From Thermocrinis albus DSM 14484 (lineage in GTDB: Bacteria > Aquificota > Aquificia > Aquificales > Aquificaceae), in contig NC_013894.1 of the NCBI RefSeq assembly GCF_000025605.1, positions 1,101,529 to 1,165,528 on the forward strand: a stretch of DNA of 64,000 nucleotides, written 5' to 3'. The position numbers and the translations under genes are program-made. The notes below the pieces were generated by a model. That model worked only from the letters and a program-made list of their open reading frames with translations. It did not search any database and was not told the origin of the DNA. Shown piece by piece: positions 7,789-16,102 of the stretch. Position 1 is the stretch's first letter. Each line of letters begins with the position of its first letter.

Positions 7789-8690
7789 GGAACCACCTCC
7801 TCGCATACTTTTATCAATTTTACAGCTGTACCTTCAGGAGTGTAAAGGACCTTTTCCTTTTGGGCATGCACCCTCAGTACGTAACCAAGAGCGTACCCTT
7901 CGGAACCTACAGAAGTTACCGTTCCTACCTGTTTATCGCCGTCGAAGAGTTTTTCTCCCTCTCTTAGCCCCTCTGCCTGCAGAAGAACTAAAGTTCTAGG
8001 TGTTCTACCTCTGTAGTACACACGGGCTATGGCCTCCTGACCCACATAACAACCTTTGTTAAGACTTATGGCGTATCTGAGGACACCGGCTTCCAAAGGA
8101 GAGAAACCTTCCCTCAACTCCTTACCTACGGCAGGTATACACCGCCTTATGCGAAGGTTTTCGGCTTCTTCCGTTGTCATCATCAGAGACTCAGGAAGTT
8201 CAAGATCACTTAGTTCTCCTATCAAGTCATAACCTGTCTCACGGAAGCGCACAGAGTTGTGGGCTATTATGACAGAGCCTTCAACGATAAGCCTTCCTTC
8301 CTGCGGTGCGTTCCCCCAGACTTTTTCCACGAAATCCTTACTGTCCTCACCCAGTAAGAAGATGTGCCTGTAGTTGGGTGTGAGATCTTCCAGATACACT
8401 TTCAGAGAAAGTTTCCTCTTTTCCAAATCTTCTATGACCTGCTTAGCAGGATCAGGTGTATCAAGAAGATAATGATCCTGAAGCTTGTATAGGAAGAACT
8501 CCCTGATGGGTGCACCGTTTTGACGCAGCATAAGATGGTAACTCACACTGAAGGGTGGCATACCCTTCACGTCGTTGGTCAAAAGCCCATGCAGAAACAG
8601 AGTGTGCTCCTCATCCAGTCCCTTGAAGGCAAGCCTGTTTTTTTGACCGTAAACTTTTATCTTACTTCTCCTAAGCTCTATCCACCTCAC
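7785..8690 (-). CDS. ygfZ: YgfZ/GcvT-family folate-binding protein
   Basis: 301 aa from a GTG start. It is a tetrahydrofolate-binding GcvT-like fold with the diagnostic YgfZ signature KGCYVGQE at 212-219, C214 being the conserved cysteine. This separates it from true glycine cleavage T protein. YgfZ supports assembly or repair of certain [4Fe-4S] enzymes. It is followed by the PCuAC chaperone with an ATGA overlap, so the two are co-translated. Many Fe-S enzymes in the window (NuoI, for example) are possible beneficiaries, but that is inference. Confidence 0.88.
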   Translation of the reverse strand: MRWIELRRSKIKVYGQKNRLAFKGLDEEHTLFLHGLLTNDVKGMPPFSVSYHLMLRQNGAPIREFFLYKLQDHYLLDTPDPAKQVIEDLEKRKLSLKVYLEDLTPNYRHIFLLGEDSKDFVEKVWGNAPQEGRLIVEGSVIIAHNSVRFRETGYDLIGELSDLELPESLMMTTEEAENLRIRRCIPAVGKELREGFSPLEAGVLRYAISLNKGCYVGQEAIARVYYRGRTPRTLVLLQAEGLREGEKLFDGDKQVGTVTSVGSEGYALGYVLRVHAQKEKVLYTPEGTAVKLIKVCEEVVP

Positions 8691-8703
8691 AGAGAAAAAA
8701 TAT

Positions 8704-8722
8704 AGGCGGGCAAAGCCCGCCT
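8704..8722 (-). terminator. Rho-independent terminator of the FadL-type gene
   Basis: An 8-bp GC-rich stem (AGGCGGGC / GCCCGCCT) with loop AAA, 6 bp after the stop of the porin gene. On the minus strand it is followed by ATATTTTTT, a good T tract. It also marks the start of the ygfZ-PCuAC unit. Confidence 0.85.
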
Positions 8723-8728
8723 TACCCT

Positions 8729-9976
8729 TTAAAACTTCCAGTTAAGACCTACTGTGATAGCGTCCTGAGCGTTTTGACCTTCCACCACCAAACCATTAGC
8801 ACCGGTGGCACGCACCTTCTTGTTGAAGGCATGCTTGTAAGCGAGGTCTACACTGAAGGTCTTGGTAAACTCATAACCTAAACCTAAAGTTATGTGATGC
8901 TCCGTGATGGCGGGAAATCCCACCAGGTTAAAGTAGGCTATATTGAAATCACTGAAGGGGGAATCAAAGTTAGGTATGTTATTTTTGAAGTTACTACTGT
9001 CCTTGGCTCCACCTCTTATGGGGGACTTGCCGTAGTTGTATCCTGCCCTCAGAGCCAGCTTGGGAATGGGCCTGTACTCACCACCTATGGCTATAACCCA
9101 CTGGTCTTTCCACTGGAAGTGTTTGTAGCCGTCGGCGTTCTTCCAGTTTATCCAGCGTACGTCCATGCCTACCTTAAGGTTTTGCATGGGTTTTATACCT
9201 ACACCAAAAGCCAACTCCTGCGGTTGTGTTAGCTTAAAGTCTTCAAACCTGCCATCATTGTTGCTATCAAAAACCCTCTTGTAGGTCATGCTTATAGGGC
9301 TTTGGTAAGTTATACCTGCAAAGAGAAAGTCTCCCATGTTATAAGCCAAACCCAGTTGAAAGCCTATACCGTAAGTTTGTGACTGCCCACCTCCTGCATT
9401 CCAACAGTTGGGGGGTTTACTTTGGTCACACATCTTAGCTCCCATGTCCAGAGATCCGTAAGCCAGATCTACACCAGCGGCTATGGCAACAGCATCGTTC
9501 ACCTTGTAGGCAAGGGCCGGTATTACTCTCATAAACTGGAAGGTGGTGTGCATGTTGCTAAATTGTGGATCCTTATTTCTGTAATCTGTTCCCATACCAG
9601 ATACACCGAAGGCTCCTATACCGAAGGTGAGTCTGTCATTAATTTGGTGAACTATACCTACCTCTGGTACTACAAAGAACTTGGCCTGGCTAGTGGCTTC
9701 CGCAGGTGGATTCCAGGGTCCCAAAGGTGTTACGTTGCTCTTTGCTTTAACAGTAGGCATGAAGAGTATTCCACCGAAGCTGAGATTAAAGCCTTTATAA
9801 TAGCTCATCCACGCGGGGTTTCTGAAAATGCTGTCGGTGGGTCCTACAGGCATACCCACACCTATACCACCCATACCTCTAGAGGCAGGAGACACGCCTA
9901 TAAGGTTGTCTCCGTTGGTGGCAAAAGAAACTCCCGCTGTAAAGAGGAGAGCCCCCAGTGTGAGAACTTTCTTCAT
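8729..9976 (-). CDS. FadL/OmpP1/TodX-family outer membrane transporter
   Basis: 415 aa with a clear signal peptide ([19 protein letters not shown]). The mature start [23 protein letters not shown] is the FadL-family plug (small helix with conserved glycines), followed by a beta-barrel with alternating aromatic strands. It ends in VGLNWKF, a C-terminal phenylalanine typical of Bam-inserted barrels. The family carries hydrophobic compounds, such as fatty acids or aromatics, across the outer membrane. The substrate here is unknown. GGGAGGTG precedes the ATG and a dedicated terminator follows. Confidence 0.88.
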   Translation of the reverse strand: MKKVLTLGALLFTAGVSFATNGDNLIGVSPASRGMGGIGVGMPVGPTDSIFRNPAWMSYYKGFNLSFGGILFMPTVKAKSNVTPLGPWNPPAEATSQAKFFVVPEVGIVHQINDRLTFGIGAFGVSGMGTDYRNKDPQFSNMHTTFQFMRVIPALAYKVNDAVAIAAGVDLAYGSLDMGAKMCDQSKPPNCWNAGGGQSQTYGIGFQLGLAYNMGDFLFAGITYQSPISMTYKRVFDSNNDGRFEDFKLTQPQELAFGVGIKPMQNLKVGMDVRWINWKNADGYKHFQWKDQWVIAIGGEYRPIPKLALRAGYNYGKSPIRGGAKDSSNFKNNIPNFDSPFSDFNIAYFNLVGFPAITEHHITLGLGYEFTKTFSVDLAYKHAFNKKVRATGANGLVVEGQNAQDAITVGLNWKF

Positions 9977-10062
9977 GTCACACCTCCCTTAAGTTTTACA
10001 GGTATAGTATAGCACCCCTTGTGGGAGAAGCTATAAGAGTTTTTTATAAGAGTATAAAAGCT
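9977..10062 (-). promoter_or_regulatory. Upstream region of the FadL-type gene
   Basis: An 86-bp spacer. On the minus strand it holds an AT-rich inverted repeat (TTTTATA / TATAAAA) that could end transcription of the DUF72 gene. It also holds TATACT as a candidate -10 and GGGAGGTG as ribosome-binding site. The direct repeat ATAAGAGT occurs twice in the AT-rich part. No clear -35. Confidence 0.35.
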
Positions 10063-10860
10063 CTATGTTCCTTCCCACTCTTTTTCTCTGTAAAATCTCT
10101 CCATATGCTGTGGTATGTTTACCTCCATACCCCATAGCATCTTCATTTGGAAGGCGTTAAAAACCGCCTTGGCCCTGTCAGTGTTGTTAAAGAAGATGTA
10201 AGTTTCCCTATCTCCCAGCTTTTTTATCTTGTTTTTTATCTTCTTTAGCTCCTCAAGGGTGTAAAGATACTGGTAGGGATGTTGAGGATCTCTACCGTGG
10301 AGTCTTACGTAGTTGATGGCTCCCACACCGACCCACGGACCTACCAGATAACGATCCGACATGGGAGCATCCGCGTTGACTATAGAGAAACCTTCCTCTT
10401 CCAGGAAGTTAAAGAAGTCCTTTCTGTCGAAACTCCTGCTTCTTACCTCTACAACCTTCTCCACCTCGGAGAAGTATCTGCCTAATCTTCTTATGTACTC
10501 CAGGTTTTCCTGGGAGTAACCGAAGGTATGGGGAAACTGAAAGAGGAGGGCTATGAGTCTGTCTTCTTCCAAGATGGGTTCTATACCATAGAGGAACTTT
10601 TTAACGTCTTCTTGGGTGTAGTTTCTCGTGTGAGTGAAGAGACGATTTACCTTCACCGAAAACCTGAGATCCTTAACGCGTGACAGCATGGACTTTATAC
10701 TTCCTCTGTCAGGAAAGCCGTAGAAGGTGGCGTTCAACTCAAGAACCACGAAGTGTTTGGCGTAATACTTGATCCACTCATCTCTTCTGAGGCGGGGCGG
10801 GTAAAAAACACCCACCCAGTCCTTATAGTAGTAACCACTACACCCTACGTATACTTTCAA
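10063..10860 (-). CDS. DUF72 (YecE-like) protein
   Basis: 265 aa, TTG start overlapping the atpA stop (TTGA). The family start [11 protein letters not shown] (5-15) and the segments [23 protein letters not shown] and YVRLHGRD are standard for DUF72, a TIM-barrel family of unknown activity. Members often sit beside Fe-S or ribosomal genes, without an agreed role. Here it is translationally coupled to atpA. It is widely conserved, so the fold is certain and the function is not. Confidence 0.85.
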   Translation of the reverse strand: MKVYVGCSGYYYKDWVGVFYPPRLRRDEWIKYYAKHFVVLELNATFYGFPDRGSIKSMLSRVKDLRFSVKVNRLFTHTRNYTQEDVKKFLYGIEPILEEDRLIALLFQFPHTFGYSQENLEYIRRLGRYFSEVEKVVEVRSRSFDRKDFFNFLEEEGFSIVNADAPMSDRYLVGPWVGVGAINYVRLHGRDPQHPYQYLYTLEELKKIKNKIKKLGDRETYIFFNNTDRAKAVFNAFQMKMLWGMEVNIPQHMERFYREKEWEGT

Positions 10861-12368
10861 GGTATGAAACGGGACTTAAACTCTTTGAGGGCGTCATCTA
10901 TTCTCTTCTTAAGATCGTCATCTAAGGCCTTCTTTTCACGTATATCTTTAAGGATATCGGGTTTCTCTTTATCCAGGTAGGCGTAAAGTTCCCTTTCAAA
11001 CTTTCTCACAGCCTCTACCGGCAGATCGTCCAGGTATCCGTTGGTACCTGCGTATATGGCCACTATCTGCTTCTCAACAGGTATAGGACTGTAAGGCTCC
11101 TGTTTAAGGAGTTCCACTAAGCGCAGACCCCTGTTGATGATCTTTTGAGTGGCTGTATCCAGCTCGGAAGCGAACTGCACGAAAGCCTCCAGTTCCCTGA
11201 ACTGGGCCAGGTCCAGTCTCAGAGTACCCGCCACCTGCTTCATGGCCTTTATCTGGGCCGCACCTCCCACACGAGAAACCGATAGACCCACGTTGATGGC
11301 AGGCCTTATACCTTTGTTGAAGAGGTCAGGTTCCAGATATATCTGCCCGTCTGTTATGGATATAACGTTGGTGGGAATGTAAGCGGCCACGTCCCCGGCC
11401 TTTGTCTCTATTATAGGTAACGCCGTCAGAGAACCTGCTCCCAGTTCGTCGTTCAGTTTTGCTGCTCTTTCCAAGAGGCGAGAGTGAAGGTAAAAGACAT
11501 CACCCGGATAGGCCTCTCTTCCGGGAGGTCTTCTCATGAGAAGAGACAGCTGTCTGTATGCTTCGGCGTGTTTGGATAGGTCGTCGTATATAACCAGAGC
11601 ATGCTTACCGTTGTCTCTAAAGTACTCACCTATGGTACATCCTACGAAAGGTGCCAAGTACTGCAGTGAGGCGGGATCAGTGGCAGAAGCCACCACAACG
11701 CAGGTATACTCCATAGCACCGTGCTTTTCCAGAAGCTCTATGATACGGGCTGTTGTGGAACGCTTCTGACCTATGGCCACGTAAATGCAGTAAACATCCG
11801 TGTCCTTCTGGTTCAGGATAGTGTCTATACATATGGTGGTTTTGCCTGTTGACCTGTCTCCGATGATGAGCTCCCTCTGTCCTCTTCCTATGGGTATCAT
11901 GGCGTCTATGGCCTTTATACCCGTTTGAAGAGGCTCGTGAACCGACTTCCTTTTCACCACACCGGGTGCTATCTTTTCAACAGGTGATCTGTACTCGTAC
12001 TTTATGGGACCTTTACCGTCCAAAGGGTTGCCGAGAGGATCTATAACCCTACCTATAAGACCTTCACCTACAGGCGCGTCCAGGATCCTACCCGTTCTAC
12101 GCACTAACGAACCTTCCCTTATACCGCTTTCACTCCCCAACACTATGATACCTACGTTGTCTTCTTCCAGGTTGAAGGCGAGACCTAAGGTACCCCCCTC
12201 AAATTCCACCACCTCGTTGGCCATCACGTTGTCAAGACCGTAAGCTCTGGCCACACCGTCACCTACGTAGTAAACAACTCCTACCTCTTCCATCTTTACA
12301 GTCTCTTCCAGATCCTTTATCTGCTCCCTCAAAAGTTGAAGTGCTTCCTCGTAAGTGAGACCTGCCAT
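10857..12368 (-). CDS. atpA: ATP synthase F1 subunit alpha
   Basis: 503 aa, full length. The P-loop [10 protein letters not shown] is near 170-179. The beta-barrel start with [18 protein letters not shown] and the conserved [14 protein letters not shown] with the alpha-subunit arginine near 375 are present. Alpha subunits carry non-catalytic nucleotide sites in the alpha3beta3 head. The gene stands apart from other atp genes: atpB and atpE are at 3157-4151, and no beta, gamma or delta subunit is in the window. GAGGTAAAG precedes the ATG. The DUF72 gene follows with a 4-bp overlap. Confidence 0.98.
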   Translation of the reverse strand: MAGLTYEEALQLLREQIKDLEETVKMEEVGVVYYVGDGVARAYGLDNVMANEVVEFEGGTLGLAFNLEEDNVGIIVLGSESGIREGSLVRRTGRILDAPVGEGLIGRVIDPLGNPLDGKGPIKYEYRSPVEKIAPGVVKRKSVHEPLQTGIKAIDAMIPIGRGQRELIIGDRSTGKTTICIDTILNQKDTDVYCIYVAIGQKRSTTARIIELLEKHGAMEYTCVVVASATDPASLQYLAPFVGCTIGEYFRDNGKHALVIYDDLSKHAEAYRQLSLLMRRPPGREAYPGDVFYLHSRLLERAAKLNDELGAGSLTALPIIETKAGDVAAYIPTNVISITDGQIYLEPDLFNKGIRPAINVGLSVSRVGGAAQIKAMKQVAGTLRLDLAQFRELEAFVQFASELDTATQKIINRGLRLVELLKQEPYSPIPVEKQIVAIYAGTNGYLDDLPVEAVRKFERELYAYLDKEKPDILKDIREKKALDDDLKKRIDDALKEFKSRFIP

Positions 12369-12400
12369 AGCTTTACCTCCTCAGAAAATTATAGCATAGG

Positions 12401-13096
12401 TCAGAACCACATCCTAAGACCTAAGAGGAAGTGGGTCCCCTCTTTCTTACCCTCTTTTCCTTTTTCCATACTGTACTGAAGACCTATGTAAGGAGCTAAC
12501 TCCCTTCTAAACTCGTAGCGAAGTCTTAAACCTGCCTCCAGTCTACTCAATCCCGCTGGTCTGCTCACCTTAGGGATGTCTCTGAGATAATAAGCTCCCT
12601 CCACTCTTGGTTGAAGAACCAACTTTTGAGTTATCAGAAGGTCTACGTAGGTCTTCATGTGCAGAGATGTTCTTCCTTCTGTGTCCACCTTCATGTTGGC
12701 GTCCACTTCAAACCAGTAAGGAGCCAAACCTTCCACCCCCACCACCACATACTTTCTGAAAGGATGACGGTACTCTCCCTCCGCGCCCGCTCCCAGCCTC
12801 ATGGTCCAGAAAGGTGTTACCAGTTTGCCTATGTAGATGTCCGCTCTCTTTATCTCACCATCCCCTCTCTTGAGGGAGTGGTTTCCCTCAGTCTCTATGT
12901 ATACTCTGTGGAAATCTCCTCCGTACCAGAACTCAGCATCGTACCGGAAAGTTTTCTTGGAAGGAAGGTACTCCAGTCTGTCCAGGAGAAGTTTTCCGTA
13001 AAGATGGGAGGGCATGAGGGCTTGGCGCAGTTCTTCGCTTACCTCCTGAGCCATCACCGTAGAACCTATCGCCACACCTAAGAAGATGTTTCTCAT
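12401..13096 (-). CDS. copB: Copper resistance protein B (CopB/PcoB) outer membrane protein
   Basis: 231 aa from the ATG at 13096. Start chosen because it overlaps the upstream oxidase stop as ATGA and begins a signal peptide (MRNIFLGVAIGSTVMA). The longer frame would add an unlikely Arg/Ser/His-rich leader. The body is a beta-barrel of short amphipathic strands with the CopB pattern: DAEFWYGGD, GAGAEGEYR, APYWFEVDA and a final GLRMWF. CopB partners CopA in periplasmic copper handling. Many CopB proteins have a long Met/His-rich N-terminus; this one lacks it. Confidence 0.85.
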   Translation of the reverse strand: MRNIFLGVAIGSTVMAQEVSEELRQALMPSHLYGKLLLDRLEYLPSKKTFRYDAEFWYGGDFHRVYIETEGNHSLKRGDGEIKRADIYIGKLVTPFWTMRLGAGAEGEYRHPFRKYVVVGVEGLAPYWFEVDANMKVDTEGRTSLHMKTYVDLLITQKLVLQPRVEGAYYLRDIPKVSRPAGLSRLEAGLRLRYEFRRELAPYIGLQYSMEKGKEGKKEGTHFLLGLRMWF

Positions 13097-14778
13097 CCTA
13101 CTACCTCCAAAACTCTCATCATGCCGGTGTGCATGTGATACAGAAGATGACAGTGGAATGCCCAGTATCCTGGAGCGTCGGCGAGGACATCCACACACAC
13201 CTTTTCACCGGATTTTATGTTGATGGTGTCTTTGGCTGGTGCGTATTCATCGTAACCGTTACGCAGATACATGAACATGCCGTGGAGGTGTACAGGATGG
13301 TCCATCATGGTGTGATTAACAAACACTATCCTTACCAACTCCCCACGACGCACCTTTATGAAATGGGTCGGGTCCCAACTCCAGCTTTTCCCATCGTACA
13401 CCCACATTCTCCAGATGAACTTCTCCATGTTGCCTGTAAGGTGTACTTCCAGCACACGGTCCGGATCCTTAGTGAGAAAATCCTTCCGTTGAAGGCTACG
13501 GAGCTGTTGGTAGGTTAAAACACGATGCTCAGCGTCCTCCAACCCCACACCTACCTGATCCAGCATACAGACTGGGTTTTGCACCACCATATCGGCAGTA
13601 GGACCGAAGGGGTACGGGCCTTTGTGGACTGGACAGTCCTGACAAGGGTCCATGTGATGGTGGTGGTGATGATGCTCGTGAGAATGGGATGTTCGGACAG
13701 GAGGTGTCCTGGTAGGGGGTAGGGGTCCCGTCATACCAGGTCTGGGTGCCAAGGTTCCCCTCGCATAGCCACTCCTGTCCATAGCTTCAGCTATTATGGT
13801 GTAGGCCTTCTCTTCTTTGGGTTCTACGATGACATCGTAACGCTCCGCTACCCCTATCCTTATCTCGTCCACCTCTACAGGTTCCACATAAAGTCCGTCT
13901 GCTGCCACCACCTTCATACTGAGACCGGGAATTCTCACGTCAAAGTAGGTCATGGCGGAAGCATTTATGAAACGTAACCTGATGCGTTCACCGGGTTTAA
14001 AGATGGCTGTCCAGTTCTCCTGAGGTGTATGTCCGTTCATGAGATAGGTGTATGTACTTCCAGTAACGTCCAGTATGTCGGTGGGGGACATTCTCATACG
14101 GGCCCACATGAGACGGAAGGCAAGAGCTTCCCACAGTCCCCTCTGTTGGGCGTCCTTCAAGAGATCCATAAGGGTGAGTCTGTTATTCTGGAAGTAGTTG
14201 GACTGCTTTTTAAGAAGCGCCATCACCTTGTGGGGACTAAGGGGTGTCCAGTCGGAAAGTACCACCACGTACTCTCTTTTGTAACTAAAGGGTTCTCTCT
14301 CCGCAGGGTCAATGATGAGAGGTCCGTAGAATCCCGCCTGTTCTTGCAAACCTACGTGGCTGTGGTAGAAGTATGTCCCATACTGTTGGACTGGAAACTC
14401 TACCTTAAAACTACCACCTGGTGGTATGGGGGGTGCTGTAAGGTAGGGTACACCGTCCATGGAGTTAGGTAGGATGATACCGTGCCAGTGAACACTGATG
14501 GGTTCGTCAGTTTCGTTGTAAATCACTATGTGAGCCCACATACCCTCCTTGAGGCGCAGTAAGGGGCCGGGTACAGTTCCACCTGGTAGGAAGAACTCAC
14601 CCCATTGGTCTCCTACACGTACTTTACCTTTTCTTACCACCAACTGGTAAACCAGTTTGTCTCCCTTTTGCACCACATCTGCCACATAAAGGCCTCTCGC
14701 ACCTTGGTAAGACCATCCTGTATAACTTACGAAAGGAGATAAAAGTCCCATAAGCAAAAGTTCTCTTCTGGAAATCAT
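13093..14778 (-). CDS. Multicopper oxidase, CopA-type, Tat-exported
   Basis: 561 aa from the ATG at 14778. MISRRELLLMG is a twin-arginine (Tat) signal, so the folded, metal-loaded protein is exported. All four multicopper-oxidase motifs are seen: HWHG, HSH, HPVHLHG and the C-terminal HCHLLYHMHTGMM with the type 1 and trinuclear ligands. A histidine-rich insert (HSHEHHHHHHHMDP, about residue 375) followed by CQDCPVHKG may bind extra copper. CopA-type oxidases oxidise Cu(I) in the periplasm. An upstream in-frame GTG at 14790 is possible, but AGGAGG abuts it. Coupled to copB by a 4-bp overlap. Confidence 0.92.
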   Translation of the reverse strand: MISRRELLLMGLLSPFVSYTGWSYQGARGLYVADVVQKGDKLVYQLVVRKGKVRVGDQWGEFFLPGGTVPGPLLRLKEGMWAHIVIYNETDEPISVHWHGIILPNSMDGVPYLTAPPIPPGGSFKVEFPVQQYGTYFYHSHVGLQEQAGFYGPLIIDPAEREPFSYKREYVVVLSDWTPLSPHKVMALLKKQSNYFQNNRLTLMDLLKDAQQRGLWEALAFRLMWARMRMSPTDILDVTGSTYTYLMNGHTPQENWTAIFKPGERIRLRFINASAMTYFDVRIPGLSMKVVAADGLYVEPVEVDEIRIGVAERYDVIVEPKEEKAYTIIAEAMDRSGYARGTLAPRPGMTGPLPPTRTPPVRTSHSHEHHHHHHHMDPCQDCPVHKGPYPFGPTADMVVQNPVCMLDQVGVGLEDAEHRVLTYQQLRSLQRKDFLTKDPDRVLEVHLTGNMEKFIWRMWVYDGKSWSWDPTHFIKVRRGELVRIVFVNHTMMDHPVHLHGMFMYLRNGYDEYAPAKDTINIKSGEKVCVDVLADAPGYWAFHCHLLYHMHTGMMRVLEVVG

Positions 14779-14790
14779 CCCTTTTACCAC

Positions 14791-14867
14791 CTCCTTCTCT
14801 GAGTTTATGTTCTTAATTTTGTGAAGGGTGTGTAAAATTTTTTATAAATTTCCAAGGAGGGTGTAAT
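14791..14867. promoter_or_regulatory. Bidirectional upstream region between the copper oxidase and the PepSY protein
   Basis: A 77-bp AT-rich spacer between divergent genes. The plus side has AAGGAGGGTG before the ATG at 14868, and the minus side has AAGGAGGTGG before the oxidase start. Runs such as TAAAATTTTTTATAAATT could hold -10 elements for both directions. I see no clear CueR- or CopY-type operator. Confidence 0.4.
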
Positions 14868-15110
14868 ATGATGAGCTGGATGTTGGGGATGTTGATAGTT
14901 GGTTACGCTTTAGCATCTGATACGTGCACGGGTGTTATATCTGCAGAAGATGCCATCAGGTATGCCAGACAGTATGTAGGAGAAGTTAAAAGTGTCCACC
15001 TTTCCAAAAACAGACACGGTGAGTGTTATTACAGAGTCAGAGGAACGGAGGGTAGTGCGGTGGTGGACGCACGGGATGGAAAGCTCCTGAGATTTTACAG
15101 AAAACGCTGA
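14868..15110 (+). CDS. Small exported PepSY-domain protein
   Basis: 80 aa. A signal peptide (MMSWMLGMLIVGYALA) is followed by one PepSY-like unit: ISAEDAIRYARQYVGEVKSV, a strand with YYRVRG, and AVVDARDGKLLRF. Two cysteines (in DTCTG and GECYY) could form a disulfide. Single PepSY proteins are periplasmic and often sit in metal or redox clusters. Here it is divergent from the copper oxidase, so a role in copper handling is plausible but unproven. Strong Shine-Dalgarno AAGGAGGGTG. Confidence 0.75.
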   Translation: MMSWMLGMLIVGYALASDTCTGVISAEDAIRYARQYVGEVKSVHLSKNRHGECYYRVRGTEGSAVVDARDGKLLRFYRKR

Positions 15111-15181
15111 TGAGTTATAGAAAAACTTGCGGGCTAAAACCCAGTATCTGTGATGCGGGGATACAGCCCGCCCCGAAAGGG

Positions 15182-15210
15182 TTGACACAAAAACATTACT
15201 GAATTAATTT
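15182..15210 (+). promoter_or_regulatory. Possible promoter for the structured RNA
   Basis: A perfect TTGACA (15182-15187) is followed after 17 nt by TAATTT (15205-15210), a weak -10. Transcription would begin near 15217 and run through the hairpins to 15431. The -35 match could be fortuitous, or TTGAC could instead be an element end or target-adjacent motif. Confidence 0.35.
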
Positions 15211-15220
15211 AATGTATAGC

Positions 15221-15431
15221 TAATACCCCATCGCTCTCCTGGGTAGGAGAGTTCAACGGCTTTAAGGTGGGGTATAGGTAAAGTAGAAGAGCTAAAAGTA
15301 GCTCCGCTATACCGCCATATAGCGGTATAGGCAGGAGTAGGGGTGGTGTGAACCCGCCCGTGGTGGTAAGGGATACCTTAAGTGTCCAGACCCACCACGA
15401 AGCTCCGCATCTTTGATGCGGGGTAGTTCAC
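15221..15431 (+). ncRNA. Candidate structured non-coding RNA, omega-RNA-like
   Basis: Six perfect stems lie in about 200 nt. TACCCCA/TGGGGTA (15224-15230 with 15268-15274) encloses CTCTCCT-GGGT-AGGAGAG (15234-15251). Next come GAGCTA-AAAG-TAGCTC (15289-15304) and CTATACCGC/GCGGTATAG (15307-15330). GTGGTGG/CCACCAC (15360-15366 with 15392-15398) encloses TAAGG-GATA-CCTTA. The last is the terminal CCGCATC-TTT-GATGCGG. TTTAAGG (15261-15267) could also pair with CCTTAA (15376-15381), a possible pseudoknot. No ORF, tRNA, tmRNA, SRP RNA or RNase P RNA signature fits. Position at a transposon-like right end suggests a TnpB- or IscB-type guide RNA scaffold, but this is inference. Confidence 0.5.
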
Positions 15432-16102
15432 TTGAGGACTTTACTGGTCTTTAGGTAGAAGATATAAAGATCCAGCTCTGCCAACGTTACACCTAACTTT
15501 TCTCCAACTCTCTCCAGTACCTGCTCCGCCTGCAGGTACATTCTTCTTGTCAGTGTTTTGTTCTGAGGAACGAGATTTCTCTCCCTTAGATAACTGAGTA
15601 TGTGTCTGTCCACTATGGCTAAGTCCTTAAAACCTATGTTTCTCAGAAAGTGGGATGCCTCCTTAAGCCCAAATCCTTCCACCTTGTAAGGGGAACACGG
15701 ATCGCTGAGAAGATCCCTGATTTCTCTACCCTTCCTTCCTGAGGCTAAAAGCTCCTGCAGATACGGCCATTTGCTTCTTGCTTTCACTATGCGTTCTGCT
15801 CTTTGCCTTGCAAACCTGTGTCCTTTCTCCGCGATCCTTCTTGTGAGTTCCTCTACAGATAGGTTCATGAAACCTTCCGGGCCTATCTCCTTCTGCAGTT
15901 TTATCCCCAGCACGGCAGAGGAGTTGGCGGTCAGTATACAGAAACAGAGCTCTGAGAATATATCGGTATCCATATCCACGTCTAGAAAAGGCCTGAAGTC
16001 ATAGTGGGTTCTTCCTTCTCTGCCCAGTCTTTCAAACTCCCCTATTCTCCTATCCACGTATTGTCCAACCTTTTCCTTGATCAGTAACAGTTCATCCTGC
16101 AT
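15428..16102 (-). CDS. N-glycosylase/DNA lyase (OGG2-type, archaeal-like 8-oxoguanine glycosylase)
   Basis: 224 aa from the ATG at 16102, preceded by GGAG; the longer frame has no ribosome-binding site. The HhH-GPD core has the catalytic lysine in GFGLKEASHFLRNIG and the catalytic aspartate in AIVDRHIL. This form belongs to the Ogg2 family typical of archaea and found in Aquifex. It removes 8-oxoguanine and nicks the strand. The C-terminus LDLYIFYLKTSKVLK looks complete even though the stop codon lies inside the end of the element at 15427-15431. It overlaps recN by 11 bp, making a small repair operon. Confidence 0.88.
   Translation of the reverse strand: MQDELLLIKEKVGQYVDRRIGEFERLGREGRTHYDFRPFLDVDMDTDIFSELCFCILTANSSAVLGIKLQKEIGPEGFMNLSVEELTRRIAEKGHRFARQRAERIVKARSKWPYLQELLASGRKGREIRDLLSDPCSPYKVEGFGLKEASHFLRNIGFKDLAIVDRHILSYLRERNLVPQNKTLTRRMYLQAEQVLERVGEKLGVTLAELDLYIFYLKTSKVLK

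Larger units (their letters stand above)
15120..15431 (+). mobile_element. Candidate non-autonomous IS200/IS605-type element (no transposase gene)
   Basis: This is the only stretch over 300 bp without a gene. The left part (15129-15171) is an imperfect palindrome: GCGGGCT pairs with AGCCCGC, and inside it GTATC pairs with GATAC. The right end is a hairpin, CTCCGCATC-TTT-GATGCGGGG (15403-15423), followed by TAGTTCAC. A terminal hairpin followed by (TA)GTTCAC resembles right ends I know from IS605/TnpB elements. There is no open frame for TnpA, TnpB or IscB on either strand. The end overlaps the stop codon of the OGG gene. The exact left boundary is uncertain. The alternative is an unrelated structured RNA gene. 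Confidence 0.5.

Noticed and set aside
12401..13198. Longer CopB start at 13198
   Set aside because: The extra 34 residues read as an antisense-like leader inside the oxidase gene; the ATG at 13096 gives a signal peptide and ATGA coupling.
15182..15431. tmRNA, SRP RNA, RNase P RNA or a known riboswitch
   Set aside because: No tRNA-like ends with a tag frame, no SRP GGAAGGAAGC-type core and no P4-like RNase P core were found. No downstream gene on the plus strand could be controlled by a riboswitch.
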